From contig JAQMWT010000583.1 in NCBI GenBank assembly GCA_029834535.1, positions 1-52,589 on the forward strand: DNA of 52,589 nucleotides. The letters run 5' to 3'. Both the position numbers and the translations under genes were made by a program. Of this stretch, positions 10,858 to 20,197 are shown in pieces; position 1 is the first letter of the stretch; each line of letters starts with the position of its first letter. The DNA is from Chrysophaeum taylorii (taxonomy: Eukaryota; Sar; Pelagophyceae; Pelagomonadales; Pelagomonadaceae). The notes beneath the pieces were generated by a model, which saw nothing but the letters and a program-made list of their open reading frames with translations, did no database searches and had not been told where the DNA came from.

Positions 10858-11378
10858 GGTTATGGGCCCAGGCGGGTCCCTGAGAAACCATGTGTCAACA
10901 TGCACGTAACCTATGGGTATTGGGTCGTTACCGCGCCGACCTAGCCTCGACATGTGACACGCTTGTCAATATATCGCCATTACCATTGGGCTGTATATAA
11001 TATCTTTTTGCACACGTGATCGTGTAACCTTGTGTGCACCTGTTCATAGCATCGTATTGCCATGTTAATGTTGATGTGTGTGTAGTTGGCTAACCTGTAC
11101 TCTTGCACACATGTTATGCAATATTTTGGGTACGTCCACTCGTACATTCCATGGCAATGCACTTAACAAGCTCCTTGAGAGCACCAAAACTAACCAGCTG
11201 CCTGACTGACTACGCTTAGCGACACTACTCTGGACTCACAGCTTGCACAGTGGTCATATAGACACATTTTCCATCGAAAAATCGATGAGTGTACATAGAC
11301 ACCGATAGACAGACCCCCTTAGAATGTCTAGACAGTGTCAACTGCGTGACTGAACCCACAGGTTCCCCGTCAACTGCT
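10858..11378 (+). other. Element leader between LTR and gag
   Basis: This is 521 bp of non-coding leader, mirrored at 5099-5627 in the left copy. A TGGGCCCAGGCGGGT stretch begins 5 bases after the LTR where a primer-binding site should lie. I could not match it to a tRNA 3' end with confidence. Confidence 0.6.
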
Positions 11379-13089
11379 ATGGCAGAACACGCAGCACGAG
11401 CCGCACCTAAGGCGATCACAGGTGCGGATATATTGAAGCTCGAAGCTCCTGTAGTTGAGTTTCTTAATGAGGGCAACCGCTTTCAGCTTCAGAACCGCAA
11501 GGTATCCTTGCAAATCAAGCATATCAAGCAATTACTACGGTCCAGTCATGCCGATGCTTTCCTCGAGTACGACTCGTATGAAGCATATACTCGGTCATGC
11601 AAGGACTACGAAATCCTCCGGAATCAAATTCTCGATCGCGTTTTCCTGGAATGGAAGACCGATAGGGCTGCTGATCTCCGTTTAGCTGTTGATGAGTTAC
11701 CCCTGAGTATCAGGAATGGCATTTCACCAACGAAGCTTTCCCCCACTTACCTGATGCAGAAGTAGCTCAGCTAACTACCGTCTGTTACGACTATGAAGTC
11801 AAGGCATTACGTCCTGAAATCAACGCTCGTTTCTTAGAAGAGGAACGAATCTTAAATCGCGCGCACCCGAAGGCATTAGCTTTCGACACCCGTGTTCGTG
11901 CCCCTGTTACCATGTTTTCGTTAACTGCTGCTGACTGGCACACTTATCAGAACACGTATGCTACATTCTTGCATACTTACTTCAATCTTGAAAGTGTTGG
12001 AAAACCAGCACTTGCGGCCTGGCCCGCCATCAATGAGGTATATAACAAAAGTTATTTACCCAACAAGGCTCGAGCTATTATGCTCATCGCCTTTAGTCAC
12101 TACGAGTCTGTTACGACTACTGATGTGTCCTATTTGAAACAGCAATTTAACTCTGTTGTTTATAATCCTAACTGGTATGTCCATGTATTTATCGAAGCTG
12201 TCCTAGCATTTAGGCAAATCTCTTACCAACTTAACCAGGAAGAGACTGACCTTCAATTCGACTTTGGCACTCTTTGTAGAAAAATCTATGAAGAGATACA
12301 TCGGCATTATGCCGATAATACCAGCAACAACCGTTACGATCGTGGTTGGGTAGATTGGTGTTATATGTACGAAACCCGATCTTCATCTCGACCTGTGCCA
12401 GAAGCTGAACGATTGTGTCACCCTACCAACCCTAGCTACATTTTAGAATACGCATTAGACCTTTACAATGTCGTATCAAATGGGTCGAACAAAAGACGCT
12501 TAGAACGCCCTGTTTCTTGGCAACCCTATGTCGAAGGTTTATCATCTCAACCAAAGCCAAAGTTACTACTTACACATACTTTGGACTCATCGGACAAAAG
12601 TCTGACTCAAACTGCTAACACACTCGCCTTCATCACTTCGTCCCAACCTGGTACATCTTCCACGTTTAATGCTAGACGCTTGCGTAACTCTAATGATGCT
12701 CGCCAGCCTTTCTCTCGCAGCGATTTATCGTATTATCGTCCTGGTGATTCTTACGTCACCAAGAAAACTGCCGGACAGTCCCATGACCGTCCAATTTACC
12801 CCCGCACTTTTGACAGGTCCTCTCGGTCTAACATGAAATTATTAGATCGAACAAACCACACCTTAAACACCCTGCGAGAACAGTGTAGCGAACTCACGAA
12901 GCATGTGACAGATAATGATACCACGGCTCAGCTACAACATAATATCAACAAGTTATTTGAGACTTTGCTACAATCAGCCGATATCCTGTCAACGACATCT
13001 ACTGAGGACAACAGTAGTTTACTTCGTCTAAACGAACAGCTCATGTTTGCAGAAGACATCATTTATGATGTAGACGTTCATCTATCCTC
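11379..13089 (+). pseudogene. gag of copia element (one-base frameshift)
   Basis: This is a structural capsid-type protein. The likely ATG at 11379 gives a product starting with MAEHAARAAPKAITGADI. A one-base deletion in a C run at about 11704 (acccc here, accccc in the left copy) breaks the frame. It is then open again from before 11912 through the protease. The latter part has a heptad-like helical stretch (residues around the LLDRTNHTLNTLREQ string). No CCHC zinc knuckle was found. The module ends at the SLNY site at 13090-13110. The family is assigned from position and from the downstream protease rather than from a gag motif. Confidence 0.78.
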
Positions 13090-13110
13090 GACCGAAAAGT
13101 CGTTAAACTA
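13090..13110 (+). other. SLNY site A (gag | protease)
   Basis: GACCGAAAAGTCGTTAAACTA encodes T-E-K-S-L-N followed by Y, in frame with gag-protease. It is one of five near-identical copies in this element. Confidence 0.8.
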
Positions 13111-14152
13111 CGTGGAGCCACAACACCATACTGTTGTTACTGCTCCCACCCCAAAGGCAACTCCTCCTACTACAAACACACAGGGTAATCCTTCCAATAC
13201 TGTGCCTAACCTCTTTACCGCTTCCGCCATCTCGGCTTTACCACCAGCATTATTGTCCTCGCTATCTTCACAGGTCCAATCTGCCCTCAACACACCATCA
13301 CAAGCCGAAACCAAAAGGGATGCCGATCATACTTCGCTATCGTCATTTGACGAAAAGCACGGCATGGCTGATGAGGCTGACGAACCATCACCACCTGTTC
13401 AACCGATCATTATTCCAACGAATCTGTTATTGCTGAAGAACTTCTTTACCGCCAGCCTCTCCACTACTTGCCCACATTCGGAAAACGCCTTCCTCACCAA
13501 CTACATGAAGGTAAACAGTGTCCCTCCACATTGCTCTTTTCTATATTTTGACTCTTGTGCTACCATCTCATTGATGTCCACCTACGATTTCGCAATACCC
13601 AATCATATAATTCCATTGGACTCCACATACGCTCCGATTGTTATTCAGACGGCAACAGGACAACAACGGGCATCACACATGATGTTAACACGCAACATCG
13701 TTATTCCCCTACCAGATCATCCACAAGTTGGCTACGTTAAGATCGACTTCGCTTTATGTCTTCAACCAGTGCATGACCGACATCTCGCTATCCTGAGCAT
13801 GCTCGAATGGAACCAGACCAATCTTACCACCGTGTTCAACGATCGAGCTGAGCCAAAGCTCAGCGCTGTCACGAGCCGCATAGACAAAGATGTACGTATA
13901 CCCATACACTATGTAGCAGCTAATTTACCCGCTCTCCCTTGTATCACTTACAACATCGCGCGCGACAAGCGGCTGGAACTTCGCTCCCTTGCATTTCCCC
14001 TCAAGCGATACCATGAAAACAGGGATCTACTGGCATACTACAATTACCTACTCCAACGAGTTTTACCAGATCGGCCGTGGATTAGCCCTTTGGTTCTCAA
14101 TCTTCGGAAACAGAACAAATTTGTTCAGCAAAATACGCAGCCATTAACTTGA
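13111..14152 (+). CDS. Retrotransposon aspartic protease module
   Basis: This module cleaves the element polyprotein. It is the continuation of the open gag frame and ends at a TGA (14150-14152). The active-site Asp is at 13550-13552 in the string YFDSCATISLMS. Copia proteases have DSG or DTG followed by A-S/T, so the third residue here is Cys instead of Gly. The left copy has the same Cys, so it is a family feature rather than decay of one copy. A Pro/Ser-rich linker precedes the domain. About 190 residues follow the active site up to the stop. The next codons continue in the same frame into the methyltransferase. Confidence 0.8.
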
Positions 14153-14155
14153 CTA
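14150..14155 (+). promoter_or_regulatory. Candidate stop-codon readthrough site (TGA CTA)
   Basis: The gag-protease frame ends in TGA followed directly by CTA, and the same frame then runs into the methyltransferase (PVFLSQESNLRKPSVMLL). The left copy has the same TGA CTA at 2341-2336. UGA-CUA is a known leaky stop context in plant and animal viruses and in some cellular genes. Readthrough here is inference. Confidence 0.5.
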
Positions 14156-15738
14156 CTCGCACGGCCAGTTTTTCTCTCACAAGAGTCCAATCTCCGCAAA
14201 CCCTCTGTCATGTTACTTTGTTCTGGTTTGTCAACTCCGGCGTTCCTATCTCAAGCCACTAATGACTTAGGCTTAAATATCAATGTAAAAGTTGTTGTTG
14301 AGTCTGATGATACGCCTGTTCGTATGTAACGCCACCGTTTTCCTACTGTACTATTATTTGAATCCCTCCCCGCCTTTATTAACCATCTTCATCTAATCTC
14401 ACCAGAGGAAAGGCGCACATTCTATTGTGATATAATTGAGATCACTCCTCCCTGCACAAACAGGAATTTACTAAAACAACAAAAGTCGGAAGACTTACAC
14501 AGCCTGCTGGACGATTCTCTTTTCGACAGCATGCTGTCTGTCATCAAACTACTCCAGCCCTTGGTACTACTGGCTGAGATGACGCCTCCGCATAAGTACT
14601 GTCACCAAGACCACATCACAGTGGCCAACCTTATCTATGCGACTCTTGATTACTGTGTCGATGTTGTTGATAGGTTCCCGACCTACCTATGTGGCGACTA
14701 CCAATCTAGAGAAAGATGGATATGCGTCGCACGCAGATATTCTACTGGACCAATTAACCTATCATCGTGGCCCATCCTCCATCCACGCCCCTTCCTAAAG
14801 ATCGTGAATGATCTACAAGCTATTCCCAAGCGCCTTTGGCTACCTAACCACATATCCAAAGACTGGATCCGGGTGTTCCCCGATCCTCCATACATATCCA
14901 TTCCTAAAACGTTTGCACCTTACTCTCGCACAGGTTCTGCTCAGCTTACTATGGCTGACCTTGAATCCCTCAATATGTTACTAGGTCGCCTTCACTCACA
15001 ACAGGCTCACGAGCAACGTACTCACTCTGTTCAACCCGAGTGTACTTACCATCAGTTGTGCTTTAAACGCTCCTCTATGGAGCCATTACCCAATGCAACA
15101 CATCCTATACACGTCAAGATTTTTACAATCCTCTATAACGTGTTTGCAAGCTTACATACTAACTCACCCACTCCTGTGTCCTATTACATAACCGTTTTCG
15201 AAACTAACCAACCGTCACACAGGTTATTACTTACAACCTCATCAACATCACGCAACCCCTACTTCTTAACTGGTGGCCACCATTCCGACGGCGACCTCAC
15301 CATAGAGAACGCCACCACAAAAAAAATCCACTCAATGCTTGCTCCATTGCCAACCGTCCGAGGGTATGCCAATATTATTTTACTCGATCCTCGCAACGGG
15401 AAATTACGCTACCCCACTCGACCGGAGTTGATTCGTGCTAACAACCACACCAAACAACAGGAATCTTTCCTCTTGTCTCTACGCCATGACCTTTGCTGTG
15501 ACATGCTCAGCAATGCTCTGCCTGCCGGTACGTATAGCACTCTGCACAAGCACCTTTCGCTCATCGTCGCCGATATTAAATCCCTTATGTTGGACCCTAC
15601 CTTCCAACATACTGCTGCCGTGACGAAGAAATCCTATGTATCCAATTTCATGACCGTTGACCAAGCCTCCACCACGTGCAGCACAGATCCCTTGTCTTTG
15701 GCACAATCTTTTATGATGTCTATTTCCAGCAACTGCTT
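14153..15738 (+). pseudogene. C5 cytosine-specific DNA methyltransferase domain within pol
   Basis: It would transfer methyl groups from S-adenosylmethionine to cytosine C5 in DNA. Family motifs are in the right order. Motif I MLLCSGLSTPAF starts at about 14210. VVVESDD holds the acidic ribose contact. ITPPCTNRN has its catalytic Cys codon at 14453-14455. LFDSMLSVIKLLQPLVLLAEM contains the Glu of motif VI at about 14575. Motif VIII is YQSRERWICVARR at 14699-14730. A long variable, target-recognition-like stretch follows. Motifs IX-X are missing because about 300 bp are deleted near 15320; the left copy still has RLQGF. A TAA near 14326 breaks this copy. The domain lies between protease and integrase, where copia elements normally have nothing of this size. 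Confidence 0.85.
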
Positions 15739-15759
15739 GACCGAAATGTCGTTAAACTA
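15739..15759 (+). other. SLNY site B (methyltransferase | integrase)
   Basis: GACCGAAATGTCGTTAAACTA encodes T-E-M-S-L-N then Y, in the same reading frame as site A. Confidence 0.8.
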
Positions 15760-17460
15760 TATATCGTCGTCCTACGAAGATACTCTCGCTACTCGTGATA
15801 ATGAGGATGCACCTCAAAGTGACCCTGCTGTGCACCAGGATGACGACGCACCGCCTTCCACTGCCTTAGACACCGAACTCAAGTTCGATGTTCGGCGCAA
15901 ACAGCACATTCCCGCTCATCCATTCCTCGTAAGTCCTCGCACACGGATCCACCGAATATCTCAATGCCAAAGAACGTGCTAATCGCTTTCACCGGTGCAT
16001 CACTGCCCCGACAACGTCGCTGCCAAGGCCCCCAACGTACTTGCTCGCCCTGGATTCTCTGCTTCTGACATACCATATCGCGACTTATGCACCGACTGCA
16101 TCGCACACAACAAGCGCCACCCGCACAAGCATTTCAATGCGACCAAGCCTTCTTTTGAGCAAACCCACAAAGCCGGTGAAGTCTGGGCGTGCGACGGCGG
16201 CTATGTGACCATCCCATCCGAATGGGAGGCTTCACACATATCATCGTCTTCAAGGAACTCATTTCGAAATTTCTCTTGGTGTACTTTACACGCACCACCA
16301 ACGCCACGGAGTTCACTCAAGCTCTGGATTTTGTGTATGACTTCTGTCGTACACAACTCAATGTGCACATGCGCACCCTCTACTCCGATGCATTCAAGCC
16401 TTACTTTAGCCAGCACATTACCTCCCCGTACCGCGTCGATAAGGGCATTCAACTCATTGCCTTCCCGCCGTACATGCACCACTTTAACTTTGAAGTTGAG
16501 TCTGCCATCGGTTTCATCGCCTCCGCCTCCTCAACTCGCCTTCGTTCTCTCCTTAATGCTCACTATCGTGGCGCCAAGATCGTGGAACCCGCTATCATGT
16601 TCCCATGGGCGGTGATACACACCGTTCAAAGCTATAACCTTCTCCCGAACGCCACGCTCGAGCGCATTCATCATGCTATTCTGAGTCCGCAACAGCTACT
16701 CTACAACCAACTCAGCACTCCCCAACACGATATGCTCAAGATTTTTGGCGCTGAATGTTACCTCCTATTGGAGCCCCATGAACACCACAAGTGGGAACCG
16801 TGCCGCCGCAAATATCTGTATCTCTGTTGCGCCAACGCACAAAACCCGCTCGTCTCCCCACGCGTCGACCATCTCGCTGACGTCGTCCTCAACCCTGAAA
16901 ACGGACAAATTCGTGTTTCGTCCAAGCTGCAATTCCTCTACATGTTGCAGCATCCTACTCCTGATCCTGAACTAGCTCCTCCGCCACACGCTCCTTCCGC
17001 GCCTTTCTCGCTCACACCCCACACCACTATGCAAGACCATGTCATTCAGAGGGGGACAACTCTCATCCTCAGAGGGGGCACTCCCCACCTCCTTCAGCTC
17101 CTCCTTCTTCGTCCCCTACTCCGGCCTCTTCTCCATCTTCTGACGCTACCGCCGACGAATCTGGCTCTATGTCACCGCCGCCCTTGCTTCCTTCTTACAA
17201 AGACCTTTTTGCACAAGATGACCTCATTCTTGTCCCAGGTTCCAAACAGCCCAACACCCGCAAGGCCACTTCTATGAAAACTATCCGAGCCCGGTTACAA
17301 GCGTCTACTATTGGTGCTTACAAAGCCGCTGGTGGCAAGCTCGCCGATTTCCGCTGGGATCTTCGCCACCACTTTCTTACGTTCAAGTCTCCCGCCCTCT
17401 CCGCCCTTCATCTCCGTGGTGGTATCCTCTGGTCTGCTATCTGCTCAGAGGGGAACATGC
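15760..17460 (+). pseudogene. Copia integrase (broken)
   Basis: This is the DDE integrase that would insert the element cDNA. The N-terminal zinc region shows His residues near FHR/HHC at 15985-16010 and CTDC at about 16090. The catalytic triad can be read as the Asp of WACDGGYV (about 16190), the Asp of LYSDAFKPYF (about 16388) and the Glu of NFEVESAIGF (about 16498). The third motif lacks the usual N-G-x-x-E-R pattern. A TAA at 15980 and a frame change at about 16220-16230 break it. The C-terminal part carries the copia-type segment with NPLVSPRVDHLADV, followed by a Pro/Ser-rich linker towards RT that changes frame again near 17040-17460. Confidence 0.85.
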
Positions 17461-17461
17461 G

Positions 17462-19789
17462 TTGTTAGCTCGTCTTCTTCTCCCGTTGCGCACTGACTTA
17501 CTTGCCCGCTACCCGCACGTCGATGGTTACTTCGCCCACGCCAAGTGCGCATCCAGCATCCCAGCTGCAACCTTTTTAACTGCTGATGGTTCACCTACGT
17601 GCCCTATTCCTCAGCCCCTTTTATCTGCGTTCACTGAACACGCTGCTGCCTTCGGCACTTCTTCCTTACAATATGCACTTACGTACCTGGCGCCGACCAG
17701 CTTTATTGATCACAACTCATCCGAGTTTGGCGCTACTTCTGCATCTCTGGCTGACTTGGAGGAATACCTTCTGGTCTCTACAGAGTTTATCACCCAGGTC
17801 TTACGTACCGACCCTACTATCCATATCCAACTGGAATCTGCCCCTACTACTCCTACTGACGCTGTTTCCGCTTATCCCGAAGTTGCGCACACTGCCTCGA
17901 CCGCAACGTCGCTAAACTATAATTCACCAGCCACTGTTGGTCCTGACGAATATAAGGTCCAAGAAGCGGACGTTTCCATTGACGAATATAAACTTAAGTG
18001 CCTCCACGGTTTGTCGCCTGAAAACAGGCACGCCTACCTCAAGGCCATCGCCAAGGAACTCCACGACATTATCCGCTTTGGCTGCTTCAAACTTTCCTTA
18101 CCCGACGGTGTCTCTCGTCCTATTGACAGCAAGATGGTGCTGAAGATTAAAACAGACTCTGCAGGCAAATACGTTAAGCACAAGGCTCGCCTCGTACTAC
18201 GTGGCTTCCTAGCATCTCTTGGCGCCGATTTCTTTGGTACCTTCAGCCCCATGGCCACTATGACCGCAATCCGGGTACTACTAGCTATTGCAGCATACAA
18301 GCAATTGCCTGTCTACCATGCAGACGTCCCGAACGCCTTCGTTCAGTCTGACATCGATGCCAATGTCTATGTTCAGTTACCAGACGGCATCAAGCTTATC
18401 GACCCCGATGACGCTAAGTACAAGGGCCGACGTCTACCGAAACTGCTGAAGTCACTTTATGGACTTCGGCAATCACCATCCCTTTGGAACAAAGAGATAG
18501 ACGGCTTCTTCCGTAGCCTTGGTTACAAACGCCTGCATTCGGACTCTTGCCTATATGCTCGAGTATCCGCACATGCTAAGTTCGTCGTATGCAGTCTGTC
18601 TGTAGACGACATTGTTATTGTGTCCAATGACGACCCTCTTCGTACTGAATTACAGGATGCCCTCCACAAACGGTATGCTGTAGAGCAGTTTGAACCTGTC
18701 CATACCCTCCTAGGCATGCGTGTGTGTCGCACATCTGACGGCTCCATTTCTCTGGATGTGCAAGCCAAGCTGGATGAACTCTTCGCTGATCACCCAGTCT
18801 TGCAGCAACTGACCCCGCTTAAATATCCTATGTCATCGTCCTTCAAGTATAAAGATGGCACTCCCAGCACTGAAACAGAGTTGTACATCAACTCGCACTT
18901 TGCCACCCTCCTTGGCAAGCTGGTGTTCATGCAAGTTGCCTGCAGACCTGACTTCTCGCAAGCCTTGGGCAGATGTTCGCGTGGTATGCATGCACCCACA
19001 TATGTTCACGTCCAAATGCTAGAGCATTTGCTTCGCTACCTCAAGAAGCCGGAAAACCGCTCACTTCGCCTCTGGTTTCACCCTAAAGGTAATGCCATTG
19101 AAGCTCACCTTCGCACTGTCTCCGCTAATCGAATTGATCTATCCACTGTGGTCGACTACCAACCACAGGATGTATCTACTGGACAGTTTGACCCCTTAGT
19201 TGCCATGGTTGACGCTGACAATGCCCCTTCCTTAGCACAGGAAGATAGGAAATCTACCACCGGGTTTGTCTTCTATCTTTTCAACTGCCTTATTGGTTGG
19301 AAAAGCAAACTTCAACCGATTGTCTCCTGCTCAACTCACGAAGCTGAGTTGATTGCCCTCAGTATTTGTGCTGATGAAGCTGTTTGGCTACGCAAGCTGC
19401 TGTTGGAACTCTCCTTTGTCGTCAACCCCACCTTCTACGTCAACAATGCTAATGGTGAGAACACCGCTGACCCTGTTGACTTCGATGACAATGACAACCC
19501 AATTGCTGAAGATATGCGCTTCATCAGAAGCCTACCTCTCTTGTCTGACAATGCTGCCGCTGTTCACACCTCTAATAACCCAGATGGGTCCTCTCGATCC
19601 AAGGCACTGTCGACCAGATGGTTTAAAATCCGTGAGTACATATCGCTTCAGAAAATACGAGTCCATCATGTTCCCGGCAAGCTGAACGTGGCGGATGGTT
19701 TTACAAAGCCACTTGCTGCTGAGTTCTCCACCTTTCGCTCTCTACTCGGTATGCATCATGCCTCTGACGACAATCCTTTACAGGATTGA
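17462..19789 (+). CDS. Copia reverse transcriptase and RNase H
   Basis: This 775-codon open frame was part of a polyprotein; it opens on TTG and has no start of its own. The first 145 residues are linker. The SLNY site C follows at 17899-17919, then RT. RT motifs include KHKARLVLRGF, TFSPMATMTAIRVLLAIA, YHADVPNAFVQSDI (first Asp), LYGLRQSPSLWNKEI and LSVDDIVIVSND at about 18600. The catalytic pair is SVDD where most copia elements have YVDD. RNase H follows with the Asp of EDRKSTTGFVFYLF (about 19243), STHEAELIAL, LSDNAAAV and HHVPGKLNVADGFTKPL. The frame ends at TGA 19787-19789, right after the RNase H end. Confidence 0.93.
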   Translation: MLARLLLPLRTDLLARYPHVDGYFAHAKCASSIPAATFLTADGSPTCPIPQPLLSAFTEHAAAFGTSSLQYALTYLAPTSFIDHNSSEFGATSASLADLEEYLLVSTEFITQVLRTDPTIHIQLESAPTTPTDAVSAYPEVAHTASTATSLNYNSPATVGPDEYKVQEADVSIDEYKLKCLHGLSPENRHAYLKAIAKELHDIIRFGCFKLSLPDGVSRPIDSKMVLKIKTDSAGKYVKHKARLVLRGFLASLGADFFGTFSPMATMTAIRVLLAIAAYKQLPVYHADVPNAFVQSDIDANVYVQLPDGIKLIDPDDAKYKGRRLPKLLKSLYGLRQSPSLWNKEIDGFFRSLGYKRLHSDSCLYARVSAHAKFVVCSLSVDDIVIVSNDDPLRTELQDALHKRYAVEQFEPVHTLLGMRVCRTSDGSISLDVQAKLDELFADHPVLQQLTPLKYPMSSSFKYKDGTPSTETELYINSHFATLLGKLVFMQVACRPDFSQALGRCSRGMHAPTYVHVQMLEHLLRYLKKPENRSLRLWFHPKGNAIEAHLRTVSANRIDLSTVVDYQPQDVSTGQFDPLVAMVDADNAPSLAQEDRKSTTGFVFYLFNCLIGWKSKLQPIVSCSTHEAELIALSICADEAVWLRKLLLELSFVVNPTFYVNNANGENTADPVDFDDNDNPIAEDMRFIRSLPLLSDNAAAVHTSNNPDGSSRSKALSTRWFKIREYISLQKIRVHHVPGKLNVADGFTKPLAAEFSTFRSLLGMHHASDDNPLQD
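17899..17919 (+). other. SLNY site C (integrase | RT)
   Basis: GACCGCAACGTCGCTAAACTA encodes T-A-T-S-L-N then Y, in frame with RT and located just before the RT domain. Confidence 0.8.
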
Positions 19790-20197
19790 AGATGCCTAAC
19801 CCTAGTGACCGCAACGTCGTTAAACTAGCAAACTAGCCCTGGCCCTACCTTCTTTTGCCACATTTTTTTGTACGTGTCGTGTGAGTGTCACTCATGTCTT
19901 TTTCTTGGCACTCCCGTGGCCGTGGCCGTGGCATCTCTCCAGTCGTTCGAAGGACAATTCCACGCTCGCTCTCCACGGCCGAGCCTTCTCCCAAGTTGGT
20001 TCACAAGCGACAACCCATAACCACTGTCACTCCTACTACCTCCCAGGCTGCTACTGTTTCACCGACACCAGCTGAGCCTGTTTTACTACAATCCTAACAT
20101 TCCAGGATGGCCTCAACATGGATTTTACCCTGATTGAACGAGGATTCTCTCTTTTGAGAGCTTCCGTACTCCTGCTACGCCCTTTCTCTCTTCTGTT
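19790..20197 (+). other. Spacer between RNase H and extra ORF, with SLNY site D
   Basis: 19808-19828 (GACCGCAACGTCGTTAAACTA) is the fourth copy of the 21-bp motif. It is identical to site C except for one base, but its SLN codons are in a different frame from RT and end in TAG. A short basic frame with Arg-Gly repeats (19885-20097) lies in the spacer. Several stops interrupt all frames, so this part has probably decayed. Confidence 0.6.

Noticed and set aside
10858..10885. Primer-binding site for a specific tRNA
   Set aside because: TGGGCCCAGGCGGGT begins with TGG but its complement did not fit a tRNA acceptor and T-arm that I could name.
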